From NCBI RefSeq assembly GCF_032118995.1, contig NC_092654.1, positions 15,863,784 to 15,927,783 on the forward strand: DNA of 64,000 nt. Direction: 5' to 3'. A program made the position numbers and the translations under genes. The notes under the pieces were generated by a model, which was not told where the DNA came from, did no database searches, and was given only the letters and a program-made list of their open reading frames with translations. Source of the DNA: Asterias amurensis. Lineage: Eukaryota > Echinodermata > Asteroidea > Forcipulatida > Asteriidae. Within the stretch, counting starts at the first letter, position 1. Each line of letters starts with the position of its first letter. Positions 1-14,000 of the stretch are shown piece by piece.

Positions 1-39
1 CAGCAGCGTCCGGGCGGACACGATTGCATATGCAAAACC

Positions 40-81
40 ATCTGGAGGACATTATTGCATATGCAATAATATCCTCCGGAT
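40..81. repeat. Near-perfect 42-bp palindrome with octamer-like core
   Basis: The arms around 60/61 form ATTATTGCATATGCAATAAT with GGAGGA/TCCTCC outside it, with only a few mismatched pairs. A related ATTGCATATGCAAA lies at 24-37. The core resembles paired POU-factor half sites. Confidence 0.5.
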
Positions 82-1261
82 AGTATTGCATTACAGGACA
101 TAATTGCATGCGACACCGGCGCGTCTAAACGTGCTTCACACAGAATACAATTTTGAGAAAGTTACTAGGCCATGCCTTATGCAAATCAACAGAATGTCCC
201 CAAATCACAAGATAGTCCCGTTTTATGACCCATTTCCAAATCTAAAGGGTATTGATTAAAAATTCCAGTTACATTTCAAAAGTACGGAAGAATGGGTCAA
301 CATTATGAATTGATAGATTTTTTTTTTGGGGGGGGGGGAAACGAAATAAATCACACAGTTTTGTCTTGCTTCACCAAATTAATGTAAGGCTGGATATTTG
401 CTGTACATTTATTGAAACATCTATCGTCTTGTAGGTGTTTTGTTTGAACTTACCATAATATCAAGGCAATCATTTAGTAAATTATGAATTTATAAGAAAT
501 AGTACATGAAGGCATATGCAGGGGCCAAAATGTAGACCACTTCAACAATTTTGAAACTTATCAGTAGCATGGAGTCACTAATCGGCAGTTACTGTACCGG
601 TAACGTCTTCCAATCATGAACGACACCAAAAACGTGTTATAAATATACTATATTTAGAAACTGTATAACTATAAAGCAAACATAACTTAAGCACTGAATA
701 ATTAAGGAAGTTCTGTATAATAATTATGCAGTCCTTATAGCTATCAGCAAAAGGCCCATGAATGGTCGCCATTATAACCACGACGAAAACTATCACTTGA
801 TGTTTTATGTTGGCACAAATAAAGATCTCTTCGGAAAAAATCCCTTACAATTATACAAAATACACTATGTACAATATTTGCTATCATGTAATTTTTCATC
901 ACCAGCCCTTAAATATACAATTTTGGAGGTGTTGCCCCCCCCCCCCCCCCCGCCTCCACCTGGGTAGTACGCATGTACTCAGGGATCACCCAGAGCTTCG
1001 TATAAAATGTCACGTTCAAGTTATTGATAATTTGCACATCAGCCTAATATCTTTATGTACTATAAGCCTGTACAATGAGAGTAAATTCAAGTGGGCCTAA
1101 TTATCGTCTGGTTTAACCCTAAGACACTATCTCTTTCGTCGCTGGTGACAAACATAAGCCAATTCAGTTGTTCTAATTATTATTTATAGGAACGTTCCAA
1201 AATGCATAGGTATCCTTTGACAACATATTCTGCAGTGGCGTAAATGATACCATGCAACCAA
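82..1261. other. Non-coding 3' flank of NGFR
   Basis: AT-rich sequence with a poly-C tract at 935-951 and poly-T/G at 309-338. The short ORFs here come from homopolymers and are not supported as genes. Confidence 0.6.
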
Positions 1262-1626
1262 GCAACAAAGACCTGTACACATTCTGCTATGGTGGATTCA
1301 ACAAAAACCTGTACACATTCTGCAATGGCGGATTCAACAAAGACCTGTACACATTCTGCAATGGCGGATTCAACAAAGACCTGTACAACATATTCTGCAA
1401 TGGCGGATTCAACAAAAACCTGTACACATTCTGCAATGGCGGATTCAACAAAGACCTGTACACATACTGCAATGGCGGGTTCAAGAAAATCTGTACACAC
1501 TCTGCAATGGCGGATTCAACAAAATCTCATACACATTCTGCAATGGCGGATTCAACAAAGACCTGTACACATTCTGTAATGGCGGTTCAACAAAATCTCT
1601 ACACATTCTGCAATAGCGGAATACCA
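1262..1626. repeat. 36-bp tandem minisatellite, about 10 units
   Basis: Units read ACAAAGACCTGTACACATTC plus TGCAATGGCGGATTCA with point changes and short indels. The period is a multiple of three, so several frames stay open on both strands without being genes. Confidence 0.9.
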
Positions 1627-1753
1627 TGCAACCAATCAGGTCGACTTAAGTAGAAAATACCGTTGTTATATCCTATAAAGTAATACTATGATATTGATCA
1701 TTTAAAAGCATTTATAAATTGATAACCCATAAAGGATCTCTTAATTTGCATTT

Positions 1754-2049
1754 TTATTTCACTTGCATACATAACTTATTAAGAACATCTATCCGATCAA
1801 GTTTCTGTAAGGCATCAATCAACACGCCCACAAGAGCGCCCTCTTGCTCACACCAGAGTGTAAGGACTCTATGAATGGGTAAATCATCTTCTGATGTTTT
1901 AATAAAGTGGACGATGTCCTTGTCGGTGAAACCTAGCTGTAGCGCGAGTCCCCTCCAGTCTCGCCTATCAAGACGTGATATCCCAAGCATGGATTCAATC
2001 TCAGCTATAGTCTCTCGCGGAAGATGCCGACACGGCGTTGTCTTTGAAA
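1754..2049 (-). CDS. NGFR: NGFR exon 5: death domain and stop
   Basis: The acceptor is CTCTTTAG/TTTCAAAG. The death domain starts at LPRETIAEIESMLG, contains the core DWRGLALQLGF and ends LNKLCMQVK, with TAA at 1756-1754. The pattern matches the p75NTR death domain: LP start, W-x2-LA-x2-LG core and a WC/WA position in helix 4. Confidence 0.93.
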
Positions 2050-5000
2050 CTAAAGAGAGAATTGTTAGAAAAGAAAAAAAGAGACCCACTATTAAAAACT
2101 CACTTCGCGGTAGTGAAGTTTTGTAACGAGAAGTCCCTCGACCCACTTAAGCTAAAGTAGTGTAGTCCTGGCCGATTGTCTACCTTCCGCCCAGCTGGTA
2201 TAGTTAAAGACAGTTCTTTTCAAACCTGAGAAGTCTCCTGAATTCCGAAAATCTTCTCCGCGGTAGTAGAGTATAAAACAAGACAAGTTTTGAAAAGAAC
2301 AAAATCTACCCAGCAAGTTTAGATATAATATACTGTGTTGCCACAAACCAAATTGATACCTTACCATGCAATGCCTCAAATCCCATAAGGAAAGGTGTGT
2401 TTACAATATTGTATCATAGTTTAGTGCAGGGCGTTTCAAGTTCTTTATTGTATTATTTGGGTTTAGTTACCCGTTATACTCTGATTGTGTTTAAAGCACC
2501 ATATACTCAGTACTTTCCCAACTCATGTGAAAGCAAATCCACAGGCATAAATACACGAATGGCATTCGAACCCTCAAACGTTGTCATTCTGGCGCACTTA
2601 TTTGTGTCTGTTTACTCTGAAATTTAAAAAAAAGTTGACACAAATATTTACAAAAACATCAAATGATTCCAAATTTTTATATTTTTTTTGCGGTTTTCCC
2701 CTACATTTGATTATATCATCGCTTCAAAAGGAACTCCTCGAATTTGTAGACCCGAGTCGACAATATTTGCATCAAAATGTCAGTTTACATTTAATTGTGA
2801 TGGACTTGATCTGTTTAAAAGAAAAATTAGAAATGCAATAATGTTCATATTATGCTTACTTGTCAACAAGGGTGTCCGGTCACATTGTCTGTCATTCATT
2901 GAAGTAAAATTGCAAAAGTTGTCTCCCCTTTTCGGCTTGGATTTTTTATCATTCGTCTTCTCCACGTCTAGTTTAGATGCAGAACCGGAAAGGGATCTGA
3001 ACAATAAAAACAATTATAAATGTATTTGTTCATCTTGTCTTTTGCTTGTGTGTTTTAGAATGACATGACTGTTGGGCTGCTACTGGTAATTACTCAAAAT
3101 AATTGTTAGCGTAAAAACTTAATTGGTAATGAGCAATGGAGAACTGTTGATAATATGAACATTGTGAGAAACGGCTCTCTCTGAATGCACGTAGTTTTTG
3201 AGGTAATTTCTCACTAAAATAATAACATAGGCCTACTTCAGGCCTGAAACATGTAATGATGCATCTGTACAAATTTGTGCACAGCAGTGGCGTTTTTCTT
3301 CGATGACCAACTGAGTCCAAATTTGCAAAGGTTTGTTATGTTATGCATATGTTGGAATACACCAAGCGAGAAAACTGGCCATTGACAATTACCAAAGGTG
3401 TCCAGTGCCTTTAAAAGAGTCCGCTACCATAAGTTTGTGTACATTTCGCCGAATGGGGGGGGGGGGGGGGGCAGGGGGCAGGGGGGGGGTGACAGAATCT
3501 CCGGAGTGGGGGGGGGGGGGACATACACACACACATAATCTCATGCCAGACAAAACCTCAAAGTAATTTAAAATGTCCGGATCTGGTGACGTGGTCGGCA
3601 GACGTGATCTAAACTATTTTCTCCAGACTATTTACCTGCATTGTTTTTGATGTGATCGCAACTTCACCTTCTTGAAGGACCACCTCTTGAATACAACATA
3701 TCCCAAAAGACCAATGACAACGAACGCTAAGATGGCACAGTAGATAGGAACAATGCCAGATGATCTGTCGTCTATGCTTTGTATAGCACTGTCGGGATTC
3801 TCACTTGTTGATTGAGATGTTTTGGGCGTCTGGAAAGTAACGTCTGCTAGAAAAAACAGAGAGATAATCACAAGTTTAAAAGAGGTGCAAAACTTAAAAC
3901 GCACTAAAACTTTCGCATAAAACTACAAAATATATATAACATACATGGCTGACGAAGGTGAGAAAATGTCGGACAATATATAGTTTTTTTTGTCACCAAA
4001 TAATTAACTATATAGGGCCTACCACTTACCATTGGCAGATATTTTGTGAACAAGGTGTATAACTTTCTTGATTTTATACAACACAGCTATTTCAGTTTTT
4101 AATTTTTCTGGTCAAACCAGCCAAAGCAATTTGACCTAGCACCTCGAATAAGTTTTAATCTGAAAGCTCACATTCCTCACAAATAATAAAGCAAATAATC
4201 CAAAAGAAAAATAGCATTAGAGACCTCCCCTTGATTGAATGTACGTCGTCAGGCCCGTATGCTTCGTTTTTGAAGGGGCAAGGGCACCAAGGCATTTTCT
4301 CCTTGAAAGGGCACCCTACGTGGATGAGGAAATATTGTTAACTTCTACTGGAGCATTTCAAGGGCACCAATTTATTAAGGCAATGACCAGGGGGCCTGGA
4401 GGCAATTGCCTCTGTTGCCTCCGTGAAGAAGGCCTTGGCCTGGGCCTGCGTATACATACAAATCACCGAAAATTGTTTAAAGGCAGTTGACACTATTGGT
4501 AATTACTCAAAATAATTATTACCATAAAGCCTTTCTTGGTGACGAGTATATGGGGAGAGGTTGATGGTATAAAACATTGTGAGAAACATCTTCCTCTGAA
4601 GTGCCATAGTTTTCGAGAAAGATGTAATTTTCCATGAGTTTGATTTCGAGACCTCGGAATTAGAACTTGAGGTCTCGAAATCAACCATCTAAACGCACAC
4701 AATTTCGTGTGACAAGGGTATTTTTTCTTTCATTATTATCTCGCAAGTTCGATGACCGATTGAGCTCAAATTTTCACAGGTTTGTTATTTTATGCATATG
4801 TTGAGATACACCAACTGTGAAGGCTAGTCTTTGACAATTACCAATAGTGTCCACTGCCTTTAAGGGTAAACTTAATTCGTTTATGTTGTGAGCACGTGTG
4901 TTTGAAGTAATGGGATGGAAATGAATTTAACATTTTAAAAAGCCATTAATGTTATAATTATAACGTCGGACTTTTTTTCAGAAAAGGGTTCATTGGTTGC

Positions 5001-8000
5001 AAATTTAATTTGATGAAATTCACGTCTGTCAATTCTTGTTTTATGGGAAATTTGTTTTCTGCACCTGTGCATATAGTGTCACTGAACCTGGAACACGTCT
5101 TGTGTACGATGGATCCATCTGGGCACTGACGGCAGGGCAAGCAATCCTTTGTAGCACTCGTCACATCCGAAAAGGTTCCATTCTCACACGATTTACACCG
5201 TGAATTCTGCCGTGTGCTGCACGGTATAGAGACACCAAACCCAGGCGGGCAAGTGTTGCACTGACTGCAGGATCCATCCAACGTACGGTAGTAACTCTTC
5301 CTGCATTCACACTCGGTGTCGTGCGTAAGGTTACAAGAGCTCGTCACAAACTGATTACGATGACACCGTGAACATGGCATGCAACCAGCAGTGTGGCTCG
5401 TTTCTGGTGAATAAGTTATCTCTTTGTAACATTGGGTACAAATGGTGTTGTTAGTGTCTGTACATCGGGATTGGACTCCCCACCCCAGGGGGCACTGTAG
5501 ACAGCATTCTCCGGTTTGGGTGTACTCGCCACTGAGGCAAATAGATGGTAGTGCCGAGGTGCAAATCTGTGTTTAAACACAAAAACAAAACGAAAAGAAA
5601 ACTATAAATTTATGTGCTAGTGGATTTTGAGTCAATATTGACAGAAACGTGTTTTGGGTGTTTTCCCCTTTTTGATCGACCTACTATAGACAGTTGAGAC
5701 TTGACAAGGTTTTTGCAAACCTTTTAAGAATTTTGAACGCTAGACAATTTCACGGTGTGCGTAGCTCCGAGCATGCGCACATGGTAAGTCTGCCACCTCT
5801 CGTGCTACCCGCCCAGATTTCCATAAAGCCTCCAATTGGAGACTTTGGAACGCTAGGTGGCAGCAGACTTACCAGGTAAATAGACCTTTTCGCAAATACT
5901 GGGGCGCGCGCGTAAAGCTTGGAATTAGGTGCATTGTGGTCTAGCTGGCAGCAAAATTTGATTCATATCTATCCCACAATGCACCTCATTCAACAGTCTG
6001 CGCTTGCGCATTGGTATTTGCGATAAGGTCTATGTCCAGTGTTTACGTTGTTCTGAGCACGCGCACCTTACCACAACAATGGATTTACCTGGTAAGTCTG
6101 CTGCCACCAAGCGTCCCAAAAGTCCCCAATTGGGAAGATTGAGGTAACGATATCAGGATATTAGTTAATTGCATCATGCCTGGAATTACACAAAGGCAAT
6201 GGTGGACATCATGGTAGTCCCATCCATTGCCCTGGTCAGGGTCTTGGTGCCCCTTCAGAAAGTTTCCCATGGACTTAATGATTGTCCAATGAAATTGCCC
6301 TTGCAAACTGAATATTGCCCCTATATGAAAGATAAAATTCCAGGCCTAACACAAGTTCTTGATGTGAGCATCGCAGTGCAATGACACAATCAAGATTTAA
6401 TCTTGACTTTTACTTCACTTTGAACATCACTAGGGCCCAATTTCATAAAGATGTAAAGCAGAAAATATACTCCTTGAAAAAAATTCTTTGCTATGCAAAC
6501 ATTAAGCCTGGCACCAGCCCCATTAGACTGGGTCCCTGTCAAGTGTGACATCGAATTGTTCAGGCTACAGCCCCAGCCACTCTACAATGCAACATTGATG
6601 TAACTTGGTCTGGTAACCTGACACTGCTAAGCAACACTATTCCGTGCTTAGTGAGTTTTTGTGCTGACAGGTTTTATGAAATATTGTGCCCACAGTTCAA
6701 TGGATTATGCACCACACGCAGCCTGACAATAAAATACGTATTTATAACTTCGGGTAGCCTGTGACAGGTGAACGTATTTAGAGGGTCAGATTTATATACG
6801 AGCCACACACACGTGAGTAAGGATGATTCAATTCAATACAAGAATGCAGCCCTCGTAAATTCCCACATTCTCACTAAAGAATTATAATAATATGGTCATG
6901 TGATTATCCTCCCCATGACAAACAATAAGCCCTTGCAACAAAAACATAAAATAGAGCAATCTGAAAATGAATCAACTTCATTAATTGGAAGAAAATGCAA
7001 CAGTCAGTTCTGAATACTTATTTCACGGGAAGCAATTTTTGTTGTACATCAAAATTTAGCTGGATACCAGTCACAAATTGTGACATGGTAGTTAAATGTG
7101 ACATTGTAGTTAAGTTTGTAACCTTATCCTGGTAAACATAATTGTATTGTGCTTATAGCTACCTTTGTGCTAAAGTTGCTCTATGAAATTAGGCCCTGTT
7201 TTGAGGGTGTTCCATGAAATGCATTATTTTAAATTTTAACAAAATATGTAAGGGGAATCTACTATGTATAATTTCAGATGATTTCAATATTAAGATCAAA
7301 CTTTTACACACAATTTTGTTTTAAACAATACTTTTACATGACATACATTGACAACGTAGTGCGGTAGTCACCGCATTTCTTTGATGGACAGGACCCCATT
7401 ATTTTGTTATTGTAAACTCGGGGTCCACCGTTGAAATGAGCTTTTAAAAAAGAACACACCAAGAAAAAACAGCTACAACAGACTGTCGTCCACTTAACTC
7501 CAAGTACAATGCATTGAATACGATAAACTAGCCGAACCTTTTGGCTGTGTTGAGAGTTACTGTTGATTACAACCAACAATGTGGCACTTCATCGTAAACC
7601 CATACAAAGAAAATAGAAACAGTATTCGCATGTATAGTTGTTCCTTTTTACGGGGCCTTGTGTATCCAGACAGGGTAATGCAATGCAGTTAAGCTCAATT
7701 TAAAGGCGCTATTAAAAAGTAAGTACTTATTTTTATGCCCTATTTCAAGGATACAAAGAAAAGAACGCAGTGGTAATTTATCTTTTATGCCAGTAGACCC
7801 AACCGGTACTTTGTATTAGAGAGCTTATACAAAAAATGATACTGTATTTACTGCATTAGTTTCATTTAAAGGTCGTATAAAGTGTCGCTTGCATTTTTTT
7901 AATTCAGGTTTTAAGTTTTGCAATTTCAGTTCATTTATTTTGGTAATAAAGCCAAGGATTCACAAAAAAAGCGAACTTAATCACTGTAGCCATCTCCCTT

Positions 8001-11000
8001 TAGTTTCATAATCTTGTTTTTCGGGGTACCAATCAGCAGCCAAAAAGGGAGACATCAACGCAAACAAAGGCTATAGACCTTCATCACGGTGTGGTCATCT
8101 TGATTTTACTCCATTCCAACTCATTGTAACCAAACTGAGGCTGGACGAAATAATAGTCTGGTGCCATGCGCAACGAATGTTAGCATTCATTGGCTGTTAT
8201 TGGAGCCCAGAGTGCTGAAGAACGTTGGTTCAGATCCCGCTCTAGTCAGTTTTTCTTTGTTCAACCCACCACAATCATAATGAATGTTCGTTACTCATGT
8301 GTTTAAGCATAGAGAAAGGTTTAAGGTAGGCCTTAAACGTGGCTTTCCAGTAGATTATTTTTACGCACAAAGTTCTAGGTCAAAAAGCTTTCAGTGTATA
8401 GCTCGGCCAATGATTTGGAACAATCTCCCCAGACTGCAATTATGGAATCTGTTACTCTATATCTGCATTTCGTAAAGTCCTAAAGACTCACCTTGTCCAT
8501 GTTAATTTCTTTCTAGTGCGCTATGATCTTGTTGGAATAGCGTCTTATAAATTGTAATTGTTATGTTTTGCTATGTTATTTATCTCGATCTGATTTTACA
8601 TGTCACGTATATAGGAGCACTTTGCCCGGTCGAATCGAATACTAACCTCGTTCAATGTGCAACGGGTTAATACATCAGCCCACTGTGTGAGGTGCCCCCA
8701 TTCTCTATTATTGTTTCCTTTTATTGGAGACTAAACTAGCGAATAAAAGGATTTTATGCTTAGCGTGTGCTTTACGACAAACAATCCGAACCGGTCCTTC
8801 CGTTGCTTTATGGCCCCACCACCATCTGGCAGCTGTGGCCACTTTCGGGCATCATTCAGGGTTATACCATAGAGGATTCCTTCATGGTGATACCATGGAA
8901 ATCTTCTTCCTCCATCATTATAGCTTGAATAATGAATGTGGCATTTCCCTAACGATAGTTTGTTCTGACTTTGGCCCTTTTTAAAACAAACTACATGTAC
9001 ATGGTTTTGTATTGTTGTACTTTTTTTATATTTATTTTGTATGTCGGTTATTTTTTCCGTTTAAAAGTATTTAGCCTATTTTATTTTAATTGGTCTTGAT
9101 TTTTGCTTTTTAGTTTTTATTGTTAGGCGCATTGAGGAATCTTTGATGCGCCTTATAAATGCTGTTTATTATTATTATTTTTTTATTATTCCAATGATAG
9201 CTCATGTGGTTTGAGTATATGGCAGATACGTCAAGACTTGTGGTGAAATAGTGTTTACACCACCAAATTAGTGACGTCACGCATGTAAATACAGCTCGGG
9301 TATTAGCCGATTTTGTTCCACGTTTTATTTGTGTGATTTTTGTATGGAGTCTTCTATACAGGATCGGCATCATTTCAAATGAACACAAACAAGAAATTGG
9401 AAAGCAAGGAAAACAAAATTTCTAACAAACACAAAGTGGCAAGTCTAAATGGATAATACCGTCCATTTATCCATTACTTAAGGTCAGCCATGTATATCAA
9501 CTCGCGTAAATACTATTTAATACCATGTTTTTCGGATCTTTGCTTTTCTAGTATTTTTTTAATACTGTATCGAGCTCCACAAAGGCACTCGACTGATCGT
9601 GTTGATTCTTCCGCACGATGTCACCCTTACCTGTGGCAATAGTATCTTGACTTCTGTGAACCTTTGATTTGTTAAGTTGAATGTGTCTTTACAATAGTTT
9701 CATAAGCCCCCGCAAGAAATGGGAAAACAAGCTTAATCCCTCAGCCGTATACAGTGAGCCCAATAGACGATTGAGTGCGACCACCAGGATTACTGGCATC
9801 ACTTCCTATTATGATTCACCACAAATACAACTTGTGAGGGAGAACGAGCTTGTAAAACAAAATGGCAGCTCTAATGATGACTTCCACAAGAATGTTTATT
9901 GTCTACAAATTTAATCGAATCGGCAACAGCAGCTTGCATTCAGATAATTATGCCGTAATTATAGACCTATATGGAACGAAACCAGATAAAAATATTCAAC
10001 AGATAATCTGTAAAACTGGTACAATAAATGTTTCCCCAAGTTGTTCTCATTCTCAACAACACGCCATAGTTTTGGTAACAGTGGATGTTGTCAGTGGATG
10101 TAATAAATTTTGTGTAGTTGTTTGAACTAAAACAAAACTACGATAGTGATTTCAGTTGATTTCAGTCTTAAAGGCAGTGGACACTACTGGTAATTACTCA
10201 AAATAATTATCATCATAAAACCTTTCTTGATTACGAGTAATGTGGAGAGGTTGATAGTATAAAACATTGGGAGAAACAGCTCACTCTGAAGTGACATAGT
10301 TTTCGAGAAAGAAGTAATTTTCCACGAATTTGATTTCGAGACCTCAAGTTTAGAATTTGAGGTCTCGAAATCAAGTACCAGAAAGCACACAACTTCGTGT
10401 GACATGGGTGTTTTTTCTTTCATTATTATCTCGCAACTTCGACGACCGATTGAGCTCAAATTTTCACAGGTTGGTTTTTGTATGCATATGTTGAGATACA
10501 CCAACTGTGAAGACTAGTCTGTGACAATTGCCAATAGTGTCCACTGTCTTTAAGAATATTTGTTTTGTATAGCTTGGTTTGAGGTAAATCGGGAAATTTG
10601 ACATGAATATTGGCGTCCAATAGACATTTTTGTTCTTTGTTGGAAATATTGGCGTCACGCATAACGACTGGTTCAACAGTCGTAATGTTTACGACGGTAT
10701 TTACGACTTGGGGCACAGGTCGTGAATTTGGTCAGGATAATTATTCGTCAATATTTACGTTTGATGTCCTTCAGGGCCACGTTGTCAACGTTGTCCCTCC
10801 CATAATAGTGATCCCCTATAACCAAATGCTAGTAACATCAAATGACTTGTCAAAATTAGCGTGCTCTCTTCGTAAGGGCACTGGGTATGTTTGGTAATCG
10901 TCCAAAACCACTATTCTCACTTGGTGTATCCCAACATGCATAGAATAACAAACATGGGAAAATGTGAACTCAATTGGTCATCATATTTGCAAGAATAATC

Positions 11001-14000
11001 GACTAATGACAGAAAAGGAACCTTGTTGTGTGCTGTTAGTTGCATAATAAAAGACTTTGGCTGAAGTCTTTTTTACTTGTGTGAGAAATTACCTCTTTCT
11101 GAAAAACGGTATTTCTTCTTCAGAGAGGGCCGTTTATCACAATGTGTAGAACCTGGTTTTGAGTAATTACAAATTGAGTGTCAAGTGCCTTTAACGTAGT
11201 TCACAATTGTTTTCTCAACCATTATGGTTTGAATAATTTTAATACCAATGTACACTGAAAATTGTAAAACCTTTTTATTGTGTAGTACAAAAACAGTGTG
11301 TATAAACAAAAGTAAAAACGTTTCCCTTCCACCTTATTAGTAATTCCTTTGAGCTATTCACGGTGACTCACTCCATGACATTTCACCACTATACCACTGT
11401 ATAACTTATAACATCATAAAATATTAATCTCGTAAAATAGACGACTGGAAGCAGCGCTACAACAGTTTCTCAGTCTGCGCACTGAAGGACAATCAGAGAG
11501 TAAACCCGCCTCATCAATGGGTGATTAAAAACGAAGCCCGTTCCAACGGCCACGCGGTCCATTAATGGAAACCCAAGGTTTAGTTTTTTTTTTTTTTTTT
11601 TACAGGAAGACTTCTAATGACAATGGTCACTCCCTTTGATGTTACCGCTATCTATTTTAACTCATTTATTTCCAATGATGAAAGCATAAAAAGGGCGGTA
11701 AATGAAAAATAGGCTGAGTCAGGAGTGAGCCGCGTGCAGTAATAAGTGTGTTATCCATCACTGAGAGACGATAGGAAGAGGGAATGGTGGGTGGAACACG
11801 TGCAGCATTTAATGAGTTGAGGATATCAGAATACACGGTTATCAGTTTAATAAGGGGTCTTTGTTTTTTGTATTGCTGTTATTTATGTTTTACGGTAAAT
11901 ATTATATATTTCATGTACCCACTCATCTGTATTTTATCATATTTCGATGGTTTTAAACGTTGATGAACAATCACGGTGCAATTCAGCCTTTGAGCTTCAA
12001 TGAGTATTTTGAATAAACCCCAAAATTATAATACATACTTATAAAGAAATTTTAAAAATAGACATACAGTAAGACAACATTGAATGTAATAATATAAGAA
12101 TAAAGCTTCACTCCATAAAATGAGGTGCCGTGTTAGTTCACGATGTATAAGGAAAACCATGCAATTTTGAGGCATGTGTGGGTGGATCATTATATTCTAT
12201 CCTTAAAACATCTTTCTAACCATCCGATTTTATAAGAAAACATGTCCCTTTAATCCCATAATACCTAAGTCAGGGATGAGAGTCATGACTTACGAAAAAG
12301 TCTGAAACTTGGATACAAATTCAAAGGTATGTTGAAATGATGCCATTTCTACCGTTTGGTAACCCCTGGTGTTATAGATTCCAAGGAGCTTTTGGGAACA
12401 GTATCCAAAGCACTAGAGAAGTAGACTAATGAGAAGGATTTCTTTATTTGTGGACAAAAATATTGTCTGATTTTCTTCACCAGGCCGACAAAAAAAGTCT
12501 GAATTCAGCCAAAAGTCTGAACAATCTCATCCCTGGTAAATGTAGTTGCTTTATACAAAAACATGAAACGGTGAAAACATTTCATTTCAAACGGGGGTCG
12601 CGTTTTTAAGATATCGCCGAGGTTCCGGAGGAAGAATAATCTTTGTTAGATTATACAATCTAAGAAGCGTCACCGCGGTAACGCTTCTTAGATTCAAATT
12701 TTGGGGGACAAAAACGTGATATCTTTTTCCATAACCGTTAGTACTTCAAAGCGAAATGTTTCACAAAATGCGCTATATTCGAACATGCTGTACTTCTTAC
12801 CAAGTACACACAATGTAAGTTTGTATTGACATAAATGTTCAGAGTAATTACCAAACGTATACAGACCTTTTAAAGACACATGACACCTTTGGTATTTGTC
12901 AAAGACCAGTGCTCTCACTTTGTGTATCTCAACATATGCATAAAACAACAAACCTGTGAAAATTTGAGCTCAATTGGCCGTCGAAGTTGCGAGATAACAA
13001 TGGAAGAATAAAAACACCCTTTACAAAAAGGTGTGTGCTTAGATGCTCGAATTCGAGACCTCACGCGTGAGGTCTCGAAATCAATTCAAATATTTTACCG
13101 AGCAATTACTTCTTTCTCAAAAACTATACGTTACTTCAGAGGGAGCCGTTTCTCACAATGTTTTATTCTGTCAACAGCTCACCATTGCCCGTTACCAAGT
13201 AAGTTTTTTATGCTAACAATTATGTTGAGTAATTACTTTAAAGTGCCAACGAAGTCATGTTAGCAAAATAAAAAAAAACATAGCAAAATGTGTTTTTCTT
13301 TATATTTGTAACAAACCACAGGGTTCAAGTTAAGACAAACCACCATAAGTGCAATTTCGTCTCCTCGCCCCCGTCTAAATTAACATCGACAGGTATACCG
13401 CTAAGAACCATTTGCGAAAGCATTCCAGGGTTAGCATTGGCTACAGTTTCACTTACATCTCTGCGTGGTGTCCCACAGTATGAACCAGTCCCATTAAAGT
13501 TTATACATGGGTTCCTTTAAAACTAGTCTCTGTTTTCGTTTAGAACACCGACAACCCTTGCAAGGTTAAGTGAGTAAGACTCAAAATTAAACACGATGAA
13601 CATGACATGATCACGAAAGAGGGAAAGGGACACCACAGAAAACTCAGTCTAGCCTAGCCCGATGAATAACATAACAACCTTGTGCTAATACGAAGTTTTA
13701 AAGGGTTCTTTAAAACTGTCTCTGTTTTTGTGTGTGTGTTAAAACAACGACAACCCATTGCAGTTTCTCGATTAGGATGCAGGACTAAACAAATTCAAAG
13801 TTTATTAAAAATATATTCTTGAAGACAAAAATCTAGGCGTGGAATATGATCACACGAAGGGAAAATGGGACACAGAAAACACAGTCTATTGCCTGATGAA
13901 TTACTTTCAAAATGGCTTCAAAAAATACGCCTATATACACAAACTTGACTCGTAAACTACTATGTGTTCGACAAACAAAATCACTATTGCTTACGAAGGT

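Noticed and set aside
758..967. Poly-proline ORF
   Set aside because: Caused by a poly-C tract; same for 41133-41392 and 60431-60664.
1180..1653. Long repetitive ORFs on both strands
   Set aside because: They are products of the 36-bp tandem repeat, open in several frames; no domain and no splice context.
7334..7579. Cysteine-containing minus-strand ORF in NGFR intron 1
   Set aside because: Cysteine spacing does not fit a TNFR module, it has no hydrophobic leader with a phase-0 donor, and the gene model is complete without it.
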